Notes: a model not told the origin generated them from the sequence alone. Positions 24,709 through 33,336 are shown, numbered from the stretch's first letter. The stretch: 64,000 nucleotides of DNA from Symploca sp. SIO2E9 (GCA_010692645.1 JAAHGS010000021.1:51949-115948); one strand, 5' to 3'. Numbers and translations are program-made.

Positions 24709-27700
24709 TTAATTTATTCCCTGACAAATCCAGGCTCCCCAGAAGAAGGGATGCTCTAGTGGTCGATTTTCTGCTTGATTATCAAGGTCGTTTCGTGATA
24801 TTCTTTCTATTGATGTCATTTGTTCGAGTATTTCGCTGCCTAAGGAAAACTGCTGCAATTCTCTAACTGTGACAGTGCGCAGGTAGTTTTGAGCTTTCTG
24901 TAGTGCTGAAGCTCGGTCTAAACCCTGTTGAAGGTTATCAAAAAAGCAGTCCATCAGCAAAGCAGTTGCCCTGTCTGGTACTGACCAAAGACTCATAATT
25001 AGAGTTTTGGCTCCAGCAAGGGTAAAGGCACGACGCATGCCAAAGACGCCCTCGCCTGCTTTGACATCTCCCATGGCAGTATTGCAGGCGGAAAGGACAG
25101 ATATTTCATTTGCCCACAGATCCAGTGTAGCTATTTCTTGGGCGAAGATTAAGCCTTTACCTGCTTGAGGCGGTAGAGTTTTTCCTGATAGTCTGGTGTT
25201 AGCACCTGCCAGGGCTAGTCCTGAGCGCAACATTGGATCTTCAGAATTTGAGATTTTGGAGTTTCTCCCTTGATAAGGAGATTTAGGAGAGAAGTAACCG
25301 TGGGTAGCAATAAGCAGGATGCTGGGAGATTGACAGTTGAGCAGGTGAGATTCTAGGGCATCTGCTCCCAAATAGGGTTTTACTCCTAGTTTTTCGGCAA
25401 CCCTTTCACCTAAAATGCGAGTACCGGGAGCTGGTGAAAAGGTTTCGGCGGCAAGAGTGTTGAGTAAGTCTGGGGCTAGTGTCGCTACTGCACCTAATTT
25501 CTCTGTTTCCTTTGCCTGGGCGAACGAAATTTTGCGTGGGATTTCAATTCTCCGCGTCTCCGCGTCTCCGTGTCTCCGCGTCTGCTTACTTATTTCCCCT
25601 GCTAAATTAAAGTCAGGATCGGCGATAATCATTGGGGCAGAGGCGGGACGTTTGGTAGAAATTTGGGAGCGCAGGATATCCCTACCGCTACTGAGATAAC
25701 TGATATTGTACTTATCGATTAATAATTGTTCTCCAGTGGCGTTGAGGGGGAGAATTTGAAAGGGCAAGAGGTTTAACTCTCCATCAGGGGCAATTATTAG
25801 ATTCTGGTGGGAGTTGAGGTAGGGAAGGATTTTATCGAAGATAACTTTACTTAGTTCAATTGCTTCTGGAGATGACTTATATTTCACGAAGGTAGAATCT
25901 TCTTCATGCTCAGATTGATCTTCATCATCTCCCCCCATATCAAGACTTACTAAAGTTTGAGGTTGTGTAGACGCCGACTTTCGCAAAACGGGAATTAGTC
26001 TGTCGATATTTTTTGCTTCCCCCAAGTCAATCATCTCTATTTGCTCTGGCTGCCCTGCAGGTAAGATAAATGCTAGGTAACGGGCGGGTTGCCGTGGTGA
26101 TTCCCTAGGAGCGTTGGAATCTGCGGCATCAAATCTCACATATTCTACCAGGATACTGCCAGCAGGAAGTGCTGAGGCGACGGTGTGGCGATTAGCTTGT
26201 TGCTCCTGAAGTTGGATTTCTGGCACCTGTGATGCTAATTTCTTTTGCAACTGGTTATGTTCAGCTTGCAGTTGCCCTAGCTGCTGTTGATAGGCGGTGC
26301 GCTCTTCTGGTAGAGGTTGAGACCAACTGAGGTGAGCAATTTGGTTACTTAATGATTGCAGTTGCTTTAATTCTGCTTCGAGGTGGGGATAGCGTCCACT
26401 ATAAATTGCTTGGTTTTGCGCCGCTAGGGCAGCGGCGGTTAGAGATTTGCGTCTTAATACTAAGTCTAGGGCTTCTTGTTTGGCTTCCTGGGAGTGGGAA
26501 AAGTGTTCCCAGACTAGGGAGAGAAAACCATAAAAATGTTGTCGGATAGTTTGGAGATAGGAAAGGCGATCGCTTTCAGAACTGATGGTAAATATTTGTC
26601 GAATCATACCATCATGAATTTTCATCGCTGCTTTCATCTTTACCAGTGCCTCATTTTGGCGGTTAGTAGCAGTCAATAGTAATGCTAGATTATTGAGACT
26701 AGTAGCAACATGAGGATGCTCATCCCCCAACAGCCGTTTTTTCATTGCCAAGGCATTGACATATAAGGGTTCAGCTTCTGAGTAGCGTTCTATTGATTCG
26801 TAGAGTGCTGCCAGATTATTAAGACTGTTAGCAATCTCAGGATGCTCATCTCCCAAAAGGCTTTTGCCCATTGCCAAGGCATTGACATATAAGGGTTCAG
26901 CTTCTGAGTCACGTCCCATATATGTGTAGAGTAATGCCAGATTATTGAGACTGGTAGCAACATGAGAATGCTCATCGCCCAATAGGCGTTTTCTCATTTC
27001 CAAGACATCACGGAATAAGGGTTCAGCTTCTGAGTAGCGTCCCATATCTGTGTAAAGTAGAGCCAGGTTATTGAGACTGGTAGCAACCTCAGGATGCTCA
27101 TGCCCCAATCGGCTTTTGTACATTGCCAAGGCATCGAGATATAAGAGTTCAGTTTCTGAGTAGCGTCCCATTGAGTAGTATAATCCTGCCAGATTATTGA
27201 GACTGCTAGCACAATAAGGATGCTCATGCCCCAACAGGCGTTTTCTCATTGCCAAGGCATTGATATATAAGGGTTCAGCATCTATGTAGCGTCCCATATC
27301 TTTGTAGAGTAGAGCCAGATTATGAATACAGGTAGCCACATCAGGATGCTCATCGCCCAACAGGCGTTTGCTCATTGCCAAGGCATTGATATATAGGGGT
27401 TCAGCTTCTGAGTAGCGTCCCATTGAGTAGTAGAATCCTGCCAGATTATTAATACTCATAACAACCTCAGAATGCTCATCTCCTAACAGGCGTTTGCTCA
27501 TTGCCAAGGCATTGATATATAAGGGTTCAGCTTCTGAGTAGCGTCCCATTGAGTGGTAAAGTAATGCCAGATTATTGATACTGGTAGCCACTTCAGGATG
27601 CTCATCTCCTAACAGGCGTTTGCTCATTGCCAAGGCATCCACTAATAAGGGTTCAGCTTCTGAGTAGCGTCCCATATCTTTGTAGAGAAATGCCAGATTA

Positions 27701-28020
27701 TTGATACCTGTAGCAATATGAGAATGCTCATCCCCCAATAGGCTTTTGTAAATTGCCAATGCCTTGAGATATAGGGGTTCAGCTTCGGTATAATGTCCCA
27801 TCGATTGGTAGAGTAATGCCAGATCATTGATACTGGTAGCAACATGATGATGTTCTTCCCCCCAAGTTTCTCGCGCCAACTGTAATGTATCCTGTGCCAA
27901 AGTTATCGCCTGCTCATATTCACCAGCATGATAAAGTTGAACAACCTTCTGAGAGAGTTGTCGTCTTCGTATTATTTTTTTTAATTGCGCTACAGAATTG
28001 CGTAACCAATTAAAAACCAT
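24709..28020 (-). CDS. TPR-CHAT protein (caspase-like peptidase with kinesin-light-chain-type TPRs)
   Basis: An 1103-residue protein. A basic N-terminal helix is followed by ten near-identical 42-residue TPR units (about residues 53-472, consensus GDEHPxVATSLNNLALLY...RYSEAEPLYxxALAMxKRLL). A helical linker comes next, then a CHAT domain with the catalytic dyad His907 (LLIATHGYF) and Cys979 (LSACNT). CHAT domains are caspase/separase-related peptidases used in bacterial conflict and cell-death systems; the TPRs probably bind a partner or trigger. About 27 residues near position 810-835 (QTRRHGDAETRR...KISFAQ) are encoded by an in-frame MITE copy. The DUF4384 gene lies 92 bases upstream on the same strand, likely one operon. 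The target is unknown. Confidence 0.88.
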   Translation of the reverse strand: MVFNWLRNSVAQLKKIIRRRQLSQKVVQLYHAGEYEQAITLAQDTLQLARETWGEEHHHVATSINDLALLYQSMGHYTEAEPLYLKALAIYKSLLGDEHSHIATGINNLAFLYKDMGRYSEAEPLLVDALAMSKRLLGDEHPEVATSINNLALLYHSMGRYSEAEPLYINALAMSKRLLGDEHSEVVMSINNLAGFYYSMGRYSEAEPLYINALAMSKRLLGDEHPDVATCIHNLALLYKDMGRYIDAEPLYINALAMRKRLLGHEHPYCASSLNNLAGLYYSMGRYSETELLYLDALAMYKSRLGHEHPEVATSLNNLALLYTDMGRYSEAEPLFRDVLEMRKRLLGDEHSHVATSLNNLALLYTYMGRDSEAEPLYVNALAMGKSLLGDEHPEIANSLNNLAALYESIERYSEAEPLYVNALAMKKRLLGDEHPHVATSLNNLALLLTATNRQNEALVKMKAAMKIHDGMIRQIFTISSESDRLSYLQTIRQHFYGFLSLVWEHFSHSQEAKQEALDLVLRRKSLTAAALAAQNQAIYSGRYPHLEAELKQLQSLSNQIAHLSWSQPLPEERTAYQQQLGQLQAEHNQLQKKLASQVPEIQLQEQQANRHTVASALPAGSILVEYVRFDAADSNAPRESPRQPARYLAFILPAGQPEQIEMIDLGEAKNIDRLIPVLRKSASTQPQTLVSLDMGGDDEDQSEHEEDSTFVKYKSSPEAIELSKVIFDKILPYLNSHQNLIIAPDGELNLLPFQILPLNATGEQLLIDKYNISYLSSGRDILRSQISTKRPASAPMIIADPDFNLAGEISKQTRRHGDAETRRIEIPRKISFAQAKETEKLGAVATLAPDLLNTLAAETFSPAPGTRILGERVAEKLGVKPYLGADALESHLLNCQSPSILLIATHGYFSPKSPYQGRNSKISNSEDPMLRSGLALAGANTRLSGKTLPPQAGKGLIFAQEIATLDLWANEISVLSACNTAMGDVKAGEGVFGMRRAFTLAGAKTLIMSLWSVPDRATALLMDCFFDNLQQGLDRASALQKAQNYLRTVTVRELQQFSLGSEILEQMTSIERISRNDLDNQAENRPLEHPFFWGAWICQGIN
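25518..25600 (-). repeat. MITE-like repeat family M1, copy E (partial, inside TPR-CHAT gene)
   Basis: Begins GGGCGAACGAAATTTTGCGT on the plus strand, the reverse complement of the right end of the family, and continues through CTCCGCGTCTCCGCGT units to CTTACTTATTTCCCC. The left terminal repeat is missing, as in copy F, so both end at the same internal point. The frame of the host gene stays open through it. Confidence 0.8.
26607..27864 (-). repeat. 126-bp tandem repeats encoding the TPR array
   Basis: Ten direct repeats of 126 bases, visible in the recurring AAGGGTTCAGCTTCTGAGTA and GGATGCTCATC blocks on the plus strand. The middle units are nearly identical at DNA level, which points to recent duplication or gene conversion and predicts copy-number variation among strains. 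Confidence 0.9.
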
Positions 28021-28112
28021 TTCTCTACTCCCTTATATTTCTCAGAGTTCAAACTAAATCACAATTAAACAAGTTGCTCTTGCTACTGTCGATGTGTCTA
28101 TTGATCTCTCAA

Positions 28113-28982
28113 CTACACTGTCACTCCGTAAGCCGTGCGGAGAACTTGACAATCTCGATAATCACTCAAATAATCCAACAATCCCATCAAATGCTCTTCT
28201 CGTAATTGCAGCAGTTTTTCACCTGGCTTAGGCAACCAGTCCAACCCTGGCACATCCTTAGCAATTACTGCTACTATTTCCTCCTCACCCGGAGAACCTG
28301 TTAATTTAAAAGACTTATGGCGCGTATTATGCTGAGGTAGAATAAACAATCCTCCAGAGTGCTGTGGTTCCGGCGCAAAACCTGACGGACACAAGCAGTA
28401 AATTTTCCCTGATGTGCCTTTCTCTAATAACAGCAAATAGCCAGCACTTTCTAAATTGACTTCAAGTCTAATCTTACTATTTAAAGGAAAAGAAAGAGAT
28501 TCCTCCTGCGACATTTCCGCCTCACCCATCTCCAGAGTTGGTAATGATTTAGGAAATAATACAGGTTGTATTTTGTCAGTGGGGTTTGCTTGTTCCCACA
28601 GTTGCTGCCAGAGTTGTTCGCGACTCAAAGTAATCAAGCGGCGCTGTTTGAGCCATTGTGGATATAATTCCTCTCGCAACCAATGCTTAGCAATTTTCCA
28701 TTTACCCTTTGTTTTTCCCTGGTAGTCGCATCCCTCAGCTTCTAGTTTGTTGCAAATTACCTTTAAGCGATCGCGCATAATAGTAGCAGGAACAGCACCT
28801 TCTTTGGTTCCATAAATTAAATCTTCTTCAAGGGAAAACGCAACCTCTTTATCTGTAGAATTAGTGTTTTTCTCACGGAAGCGCGCTATAAAAACATCCC
28901 AAGTTTTCCCAGAGAAGCCAAAGCGATTTGCCATAGCTTTGAGAAACTCGTCTTCATGCTCTTCATATCTTGGTAAATTCAT
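28113..28982 (-). CDS. DUF4384-domain protein, partner of TPR-CHAT
   Basis: A 289-residue protein in two parts. Residues 1-110 are helical and charged (EFLKAMANRFGFSGKTWDVF and KTKGKWKIAKHWLREELYP blocks), resembling N-terminal adaptor domains attached to cyanobacterial NTPase and CHAT effectors. Residues about 165-265 match the DUF4384 pattern (LESAGYLLLLEKGTSGKIYCLCPSG..., FKLTGSPGEEEIVAVIA), a beta-sandwich often found with caspase-like peptidases. ATG 28982 follows AGGTAGA; the longer ORF start is less likely. It precedes the TPR-CHAT gene by 92 bases. It is plausibly the sensor or the substrate of the CHAT peptidase (inference). Confidence 0.7.
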   Translation of the reverse strand: MNLPRYEEHEDEFLKAMANRFGFSGKTWDVFIARFREKNTNSTDKEVAFSLEEDLIYGTKEGAVPATIMRDRLKVICNKLEAEGCDYQGKTKGKWKIAKHWLREELYPQWLKQRRLITLSREQLWQQLWEQANPTDKIQPVLFPKSLPTLEMGEAEMSQEESLSFPLNSKIRLEVNLESAGYLLLLEKGTSGKIYCLCPSGFAPEPQHSGGLFILPQHNTRHKSFKLTGSPGEEEIVAVIAKDVPGLDWLPKPGEKLLQLREEHLMGLLDYLSDYRDCQVLRTAYGVTV

Positions 28983-29321
28983 AATTTCTACCTGAATCAA
29001 CTATTTAAGTCGATTATAGATAGACAAATTAGAGCTTGTCAGCGCTTATCTACTAACTTCTACATAGTTCTACTTTTATCGATTAAGTCACTATTACTTA
29101 AGTAGGCAGGCAAAATTAAATAAAATTCCAACTATAAAAGTAAACTTCTCTCATCGATAAAAAAAGCGATCGCTTCCTCTTCTAAATAGCAATAAAAACA
29201 AACTTTTCCTGTACAGATTTTCACAAAAAACAGGGGAATTTTTTTGTATTTTTTTGTTAAAAACTACTTGTTATTTTTTGATAAAACTATTAAAATTAAA
29301 TTGTTGCAACACAAGCAGCAA

Positions 29322-29370
29322 AGTCAGAAGCCAGCCCCTAGGTTTGGACGCCCCTGGGCTGGCTCTGACT
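29322..29370 (+). promoter_or_regulatory. Strong 5'-leader hairpin ahead of a small conserved-looking gene
   Basis: AGTCAG-a-AGCCAGCCC pairs with GGGCTGGCT-CTGACT: 15 base pairs with one bulged A and a loop of about 18 bases (29338-29355). It ends 28 bases before the ATG at 29399, just ahead of the AAGGAG ribosome site. The stem is GC-rich in an otherwise AT-rich 416-base spacer, and no T-run follows, so a leader regulatory structure or mRNA stabiliser is more likely than a terminator. The spacer 28983-29321 otherwise holds only AT-rich presumed divergent promoter sequence, including the palindrome TTGTTGCAACA near 29300. Confidence 0.5.
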
Positions 29371-29398
29371 CCAACTCTCGTAAGGAGCTAAACTAATT

Positions 29399-29596
29399 AT
29401 GTACGATCTAAACAATCACAAAAGTGATAAACCCTGGGCTGTTGTTCGTCTAGTTCACCCAATGCAATGGGTAGTTATCAGTCGCTACCGTAGTCGTGCT
29501 GATGCTGAAAAGAATATGCGATCGTGCCGTGAGCAAGTCGCCGAAATCAAGTTTGAGGTAGTGTTCGATCCGCCCACAGAAATAAGTAATAAGTAA
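29399..29596 (+). CDS. Small basic protein of unknown function
   Basis: A 65-residue soluble protein with no recognised domain: PWAVVRLVHPMQWVVISRYRSRADAEKNMR, quoted here as PWAVVRLVHPMQWVVISRYR and RADAEKNMRSC. The pattern of a beta-hairpin followed by an amphipathic helix is plausible. The ATG has AAGGAG 9 bases upstream and a strong leader hairpin before it, supporting real expression. Its last residues and stop codon (EISNK-stop) are formed by the first units of a TAAGTAA heptamer repeat, so the original C-terminus may have been altered by repeat expansion. Confidence 0.65.
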   Translation: MYDLNNHKSDKPWAVVRLVHPMQWVVISRYRSRADAEKNMRSCREQVAEIKFEVVFDPPTEISNK

Positions 29597-29621
29597 TAAG
29601 TAATAAGTAATAAGTAATAAG
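29581..29621 (+). repeat. Heptamer tandem repeat AAGTAAT
   Basis: About five to six AAGTAAT units of period 7 begin within the last codons of the small gene at 29399. They are the reverse complement of the ATTACTT units at 29839-29881, so the two blocks could pair across about 217 bases. Confidence 0.85.
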
Positions 29622-29677
29622 TGGGGACAAGAACACTTATTGCTTGTTACCTAAGGCTTATTCAGTCATAATCTTCT

Positions 29678-29703
29678 CCCCTCTCCCAAACTTGGGAGAG
29701 GGG
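29678..29703. repeat. Dispersed palindrome CCCCTCTCCCAA/TTGGGAGAGGGG
   Basis: A near-perfect palindrome with a 2-base centre (12-base arms), followed by CTGGGGGTGAGGG. A related copy is at 33337-33364 (CCCCTTCTCTCAA...TTGGGAGAAGGGG), in opposite context. It is a common interspersed motif in cyanobacterial spacers. Confidence 0.65.
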
Positions 29704-29838
29704 CTGGGGGTGAGGGCTACGACTGCATAACATTGAGTCTGAAAATGCTATAAATGCCGATAAAACCTGAATTTCAGTCCACTTGAATGGACTTCTGCTA
29801 TTAGCCGTGGAATTAATTCCACAGCGAGAAAATTATCT

Positions 29839-29881
29839 TACTTATTACTTATTACTTATTACTCATTACTTATTACTTATT
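29839..29881 (+). repeat. Heptamer tandem repeat ATTACTT (inverted partner)
   Basis: About six units of period 7, inverted relative to 29581-29621. Between the two blocks lie the palindrome at 29678, a small AGTCCA...TGGACT hairpin (about 29777-29794) and GTGGAATTAATTCCAC, giving a spacer that is almost wholly foldable. Confidence 0.85.
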
Positions 29882-29980
29882 CCATCTATTTATTTCTACT
29901 TTCTTCAACACCAAAACCCGGAAAGGCAGACTAAATTGTATACATAAAGCAATTTTCAATAGTAGCTGCCAGAGAACCCC

Positions 29981-30187
29981 ATGAATCCCACACAAGTAGA
30001 AATTGTCCTAGTTTCCACTAATTCAACTCAATCTTTACCAGATGATTCTCAAGGATTATTAAACTCTAATAATCTAGTCAACGGCGGAGTGGCAATAGTC
30101 GTAATTCTAGCAATGACTTATTTTTCTAAAACTCTAATCAAGTCAATTGCTGACTTGTTAGCAGTCTGGAATCAGAAAAAGCGATAG
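29981..30187 (+). CDS. Small single-pass membrane protein, unknown
   Basis: A 68-residue ORF with a hydrophilic Ser/Asn-rich N-terminus, one membrane helix (about residues 36-56, GGVAIVVILAMTYFS) and a basic end (WNQKKR). No family recognised. The ribosome site is weak (AGAGAACCCC). Codon use looks normal and the stretch is not repeat-derived, so it may be real. It stands alone between repeat-rich spacers. Confidence 0.5.
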   Translation: MNPTQVEIVLVSTNSTQSLPDDSQGLLNSNNLVNGGVAIVVILAMTYFSKTLIKSIADLLAVWNQKKR

Positions 30188-30318
30188 GGAGAATGTCATC
30201 TTTATAGCACTACGCATTTAGGTTAGGATATTTCTAAATCCACCAACCCCTTTGATAGACTACTGTTCCCTGCCTCCTTTTAACTCATCTATCCTCCTGC
30301 CTTCTGCCTCCTGCCCCC

Positions 30319-30404
30319 GGGTGAGCGAAAAAAGGTGTGGGGAAATAATTAAGCAGACGCGGAGACGCGGAGAACTCAAATCCCACGCAAAATTTCGTTC
30401 ACCC
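30319..30404 (+). repeat. MITE-like repeat family M1, copy C (complete)
   Basis: Bounded by GGGTGAGCGAAA and TTTCGTTCACCC; 86 bases, with fewer internal GACGCGGA units than copy A. It interrupts a run of CTGCCTCCTGCC/CCTGCCCCCTGCC heptamers, which flank it on both sides, suggesting insertion into the heptamer block. The 367-base spacer 30188-30554 holds nothing else notable. Confidence 0.8.
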
Positions 30405-30554
30405 CCTGCCCCCTGCCTCAAAACAGTAACTCAAGATACTTTGAGATCCCGTGAAAAGTAAGATTTAGGGTGAGGGTTAACAAAGGTGATAATAATCCAA
30501 AAAGGGCGCACGTCGGTGCGCCCCTACGGAACATATTAAAGCGTCGGTAATTAG

Positions 30555-31205
30555 CTATTGTCGGCGCTGTTGCAATTTGCGATAAACATCCCGCACATCT
30601 ACGTTGTGATGAGCTAAGGCGACAAGGGCATGATAAAATAAGTCTGCAACTTCAGAAGCGATATCTTCTGGCTCGTCATCCTTACAAGCCATGACTACTT
30701 CTGCTGACTCTTCACCGATCTTTTTCAAAATATTATTATCACCACCAGCAAAGAGCTTGCAAGTATAAGAATCTGTAACTGGATTTTCCTTGCGATCGCA
30801 AATTACGTCAAAAACCTGAGATAGAGTATCTGCTGGCGGTGCTGCTTTAATACCATATACCTGGTGAAAACAACTGCGTTCGCCTGTATGGCAGGCAATG
30901 TCGCCGATTTGTTCAACAGTAACCAGCAAAGCATCATTGTCACAATCGTAACGTAGAGATAGCACTTTTTGTAGATGACCAGAAGTTGCACCCTTATGCC
31001 ATAGCTCCTGACGAGAGCGACTCCAAAACCAGGTTTCCCCAGTTTCCATGGTTTTTTGCAGAGACTCCCGATTCATCCAAGCCATCATTAAAACTGTGCC
31101 ATCGAGGTAATCTTGTACAATTGCTGGCACCAGTCCTTGGTCGTTATAGCAAATGGCGTCAATAGGAATAGCTTGGCTCAAGGTAGTAGTTTTGAAGGCT
31201 GGCAT
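30555..31205 (-). CDS. hisIE: Bifunctional phosphoribosyl-AMP cyclohydrolase / phosphoribosyl-ATP pyrophosphatase
   Basis: Catalyses steps 2 and 3 of histidine synthesis. The N-terminal HisI domain (about 1-125) has [23 protein letters not shown], the DCDNDA metal site and [10 protein letters not shown] with the catalytic/zinc Cys residues. The C-terminal HisE domain (about 128-216) has [14 protein letters not shown] and [13 protein letters not shown]. The fusion is usual in cyanobacteria, and 216 residues is typical. ATG at 31205. No other his genes nearby, consistent with the scattered his genes of cyanobacteria. Confidence 0.95.
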   Translation of the reverse strand: MPAFKTTTLSQAIPIDAICYNDQGLVPAIVQDYLDGTVLMMAWMNRESLQKTMETGETWFWSRSRQELWHKGATSGHLQKVLSLRYDCDNDALLVTVEQIGDIACHTGERSCFHQVYGIKAAPPADTLSQVFDVICDRKENPVTDSYTCKLFAGGDNNILKKIGEESAEVVMACKDDEPEDIASEVADLFYHALVALAHHNVDVRDVYRKLQQRRQ

Positions 31206-31371
31206 ATTTGCAGAAATTCAACTGTTTTTCGGCAGTAATTGACCTGAGTAAAAAAAGTACCATTTTTTACTGACAAACTGACCCAATGACACAGATTATT
31301 TAATATTTATCCTCCTCAGTAATCTCAAAGCCCCTCTCCTTGAGGCAGGGTTTAGAGTGTGGGGTTTAGAG

Positions 31372-31449
31372 GGGTGAACGAAATTTTGCGTGGGACTTAA
31401 ATTCTCCGCGTCTGGAGCCTCTCCGCCTCTGGAGCGTCTGCTTACTTAC
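31372..31449 (-). repeat. MITE-like repeat family M1, copy F (partial)
   Basis: Starts GGGTGAACGAAATTTTGCGT on the plus strand and proceeds through CTCCGCGTCTGGAG units to CTTACTTACG. The opposite terminal repeat is absent, as in copy E. Located upstream of hisIE in the 649-base spacer before hemL. Confidence 0.75.
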
Positions 31450-31490
31450 GTCCTCTGGTATACTTATCTCAAGTAGCAAAGCCTAAAATG

Positions 31491-31790
31491 CTGGCTACAC
31501 CTAGTACCTAGACAACTGAAGATATGGGGTTTTGCAGGGAATTTGCCTCCTGCAAGTAAAATCTTCAAGGAACGTAGGCGAGTAGTACTAAGACTATTCA
31601 AGTGGGGCTGGGCGTGTCCCTCACTATAAAACGCCGTAGTGGGAAAGAGGGAGTACCACGAAGGAAGTTCACCGAATTCTTGCGGAGCCAGAAGCCTACA
31701 CTTACAAAGAAGAGAAGTGTCGGTACGTCACTTCAAAATAAGGTCTAATGTGACTGCTCCGCACACTGACCCTCAGGGTACAGGCGTGGG
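31491..31790 (+). other. Extensively foldable non-coding stretch upstream of hemL; possible transposon end or structured RNA
   Basis: Several nested inverted repeats are present. GAAGAT...ATCTTC encloses TTGCAGG...CCTGCAA (31518-31567). CCCTCACTA...TAGTGGG and GGCGT...ACGCC are interleaved (about 31617-31650). AAGCCTACACTT...AAGTGTCGG lies near 31690-31723, and CCCTCAGGG near 31769-31778. The last stem, ACACTT/AAGTGT followed by GTACGTCAC, resembles the right end that follows tnpB in IS200/IS605-type elements, where an omega-RNA is encoded. No tnpB is left. It could equally be an hemL leader RNA. No coding frame was seen. Confidence 0.35.
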
Positions 31791-31854
31791 GCTCCTTGCC
31801 CGAACAGCTGAATCCTGAAAAAGACTAAAAAAGCATCTTACAGAGGAGAAAGTT

Positions 31855-33156
31855 TTGGTTAGCACCACTTCCTTGAAAACCAGCAAATCAGAAGAAATTT
31901 TTGCTGCTGCCCAGAAGCTAATGCCAGGTGGAGTCAATTCACCAGTGCGGGCATTTAAATCGGTTGGTGGAGAACCGATAGTTTTTGACAGAGTCAAAGG
32001 TGCCTACATTTGGGATGTAGATGGTAATCAGTACATTGACTATGTAGGAACCTGGGGCCCAGCCATTTGTGGTCATGCCCATCCAGAAGTAATTGCGGCT
32101 CTACAGGAGGCTCTAGCAAAAGGTACCAGCTTTGGTGCTCCCTGCGCCCTGGAAAACGTCCTTGCAGAAATGGTAATTGATGCCGTACCCAGCGTGGAAA
32201 TGGTGCGATTTGTCAATTCAGGGACAGAAGCCTGCATGGCAGTTATACGCCTGATGCGTGCCTTCACCAAACGGGACAAAATTATCAAATTCGCTGGCTG
32301 TTACCATGGTCACGCCGATATGCTGCTGGTGCAAGCAGGTTCTGGTGTTGCTACCCTCGGTTTACCAGACTCTCCTGGCGTCCCTCAATCTGCCACTGCT
32401 AATACTTTAACTGCTCCTTATAATGACCTCGAAGCAGTTAAGGCGATATTTGAAGCCAATCCCGACTCCATTGCTGGGGCAATTTTGGAGCCAGTAGTTG
32501 GTAATTCTGGCTTTATTCCTCCTCAGCCCGGTTTCTTGGAAGGTTTGCGGGAACTAACCCAGAAATACGGGGCTTTGTTAGTCTTGGATGAAGTGATGAC
32601 TGGCTTCCGCATTGCCTACGGAGGAGCTCAGGAAAAATTTGGGGTAACGCCAGATTTGACAACACTGGGTAAAGTCATTGGCGGTGGTTTACCTGTGGGT
32701 GCTTACGGTGGACGCCAAGATATCATGTCGATGGTGGCACCAGCTGGACCAATGTATCAGGCAGGAACCCTATCCGGCAATCCTCTAGCGATGACGGCGG
32801 GAATCGAAACCTTGAAATTGCTCAAAAAAGCAGGCACCTATGAACAGTTAGACCGCATTACAAAGAAACTATCAGCAGGTTTACTGCAAATCGCCAAAGA
32901 AACTGGACATGAAAGCTGCGGCGGACAAATCAGCGCCATGTTTGGCATGTTCTTTACAGCTGGACCAGTTCATAACTATGAAGATGCCAAAAAGTCTGAT
33001 GCAGCCAAATTCAGTCGCTTCCATCGCGGCATGTTAGAGCATGGTATTTATCTGGCACCTTCTCAATTTGAGGCTGGCTTTACTTCTTTAGCTCACACAG
33101 ATGAAGATATTGAGAAAACTTTGGCAGCAGCAAGGGCAGTAATGTCTGGTATTTGA
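31855..33156 (+). CDS. hemL: Glutamate-1-semialdehyde 2,1-aminomutase
   Basis: PLP enzyme that makes 5-aminolevulinate from glutamate-1-semialdehyde, feeding haem, chlorophyll and bilins. The 433-residue sequence has the PLP lysine at Lys273 ([17 protein letters not shown]), the LDEVMTGFR Asp motif, [16 protein letters not shown] and [16 protein letters not shown]. The start is TTG 31855 with GAGGAG 8 bases upstream; no ATG fits. It is preceded by the long structured spacer 31491-31790, which would be in its leader if transcription begins upstream. Stand-alone gene. Confidence 0.95.
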   Translation: MVSTTSLKTSKSEEIFAAAQKLMPGGVNSPVRAFKSVGGEPIVFDRVKGAYIWDVDGNQYIDYVGTWGPAICGHAHPEVIAALQEALAKGTSFGAPCALENVLAEMVIDAVPSVEMVRFVNSGTEACMAVIRLMRAFTKRDKIIKFAGCYHGHADMLLVQAGSGVATLGLPDSPGVPQSATANTLTAPYNDLEAVKAIFEANPDSIAGAILEPVVGNSGFIPPQPGFLEGLRELTQKYGALLVLDEVMTGFRIAYGGAQEKFGVTPDLTTLGKVIGGGLPVGAYGGRQDIMSMVAPAGPMYQAGTLSGNPLAMTAGIETLKLLKKAGTYEQLDRITKKLSAGLLQIAKETGHESCGGQISAMFGMFFTAGPVHNYEDAKKSDAAKFSRFHRGMLEHGIYLAPSQFEAGFTSLAHTDEDIEKTLAAARAVMSGI

Positions 33157-33185
33157 TTTAGAAAGGCAAGGGGAGCTTGTCATCT

Positions 33186-33286
33186 GGGTGAGCGAAAAAA
33201 GGTGTGGGGAAATAATTAAGCAGACGGGGAGACGCCCAGACGGGGAGACGCGGAGAACTCAAATCCCACGCAAAGTTTCTTCACCC
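33186..33286 (+). repeat. MITE-like repeat family M1, copy D
   Basis: Starts GGGTGAGCGAAA and ends AGTTTCTTCACCC, the right end having lost one G. It lies 30 bases after the hemL stop. The rest of the 545-base spacer up to 33701 holds the dispersed palindrome at 33337-33364, a CTTCTGCCTT heptamer remnant and presumed promoter sequence. Confidence 0.8.
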
Positions 33287-33336
33287 TTGTCATCTTAACT
33301 GTCGGCACTTCCTGTCGCTTTGCTAACATCCCCCAG

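Noticed and set aside
26790..27845. Minus-strand alternative-frame ORFs in the TPR region (WHYSTNRWD patterns)
   Set aside because: Frame-shifted readings of the same 126-bp repeats that encode the TPRs.
20755..29881. CRISPR array
   Set aside because: The many direct repeats are tandem without spacers of regular size, or are coding TPR units. No repeat-spacer pattern and no cas genes were seen.
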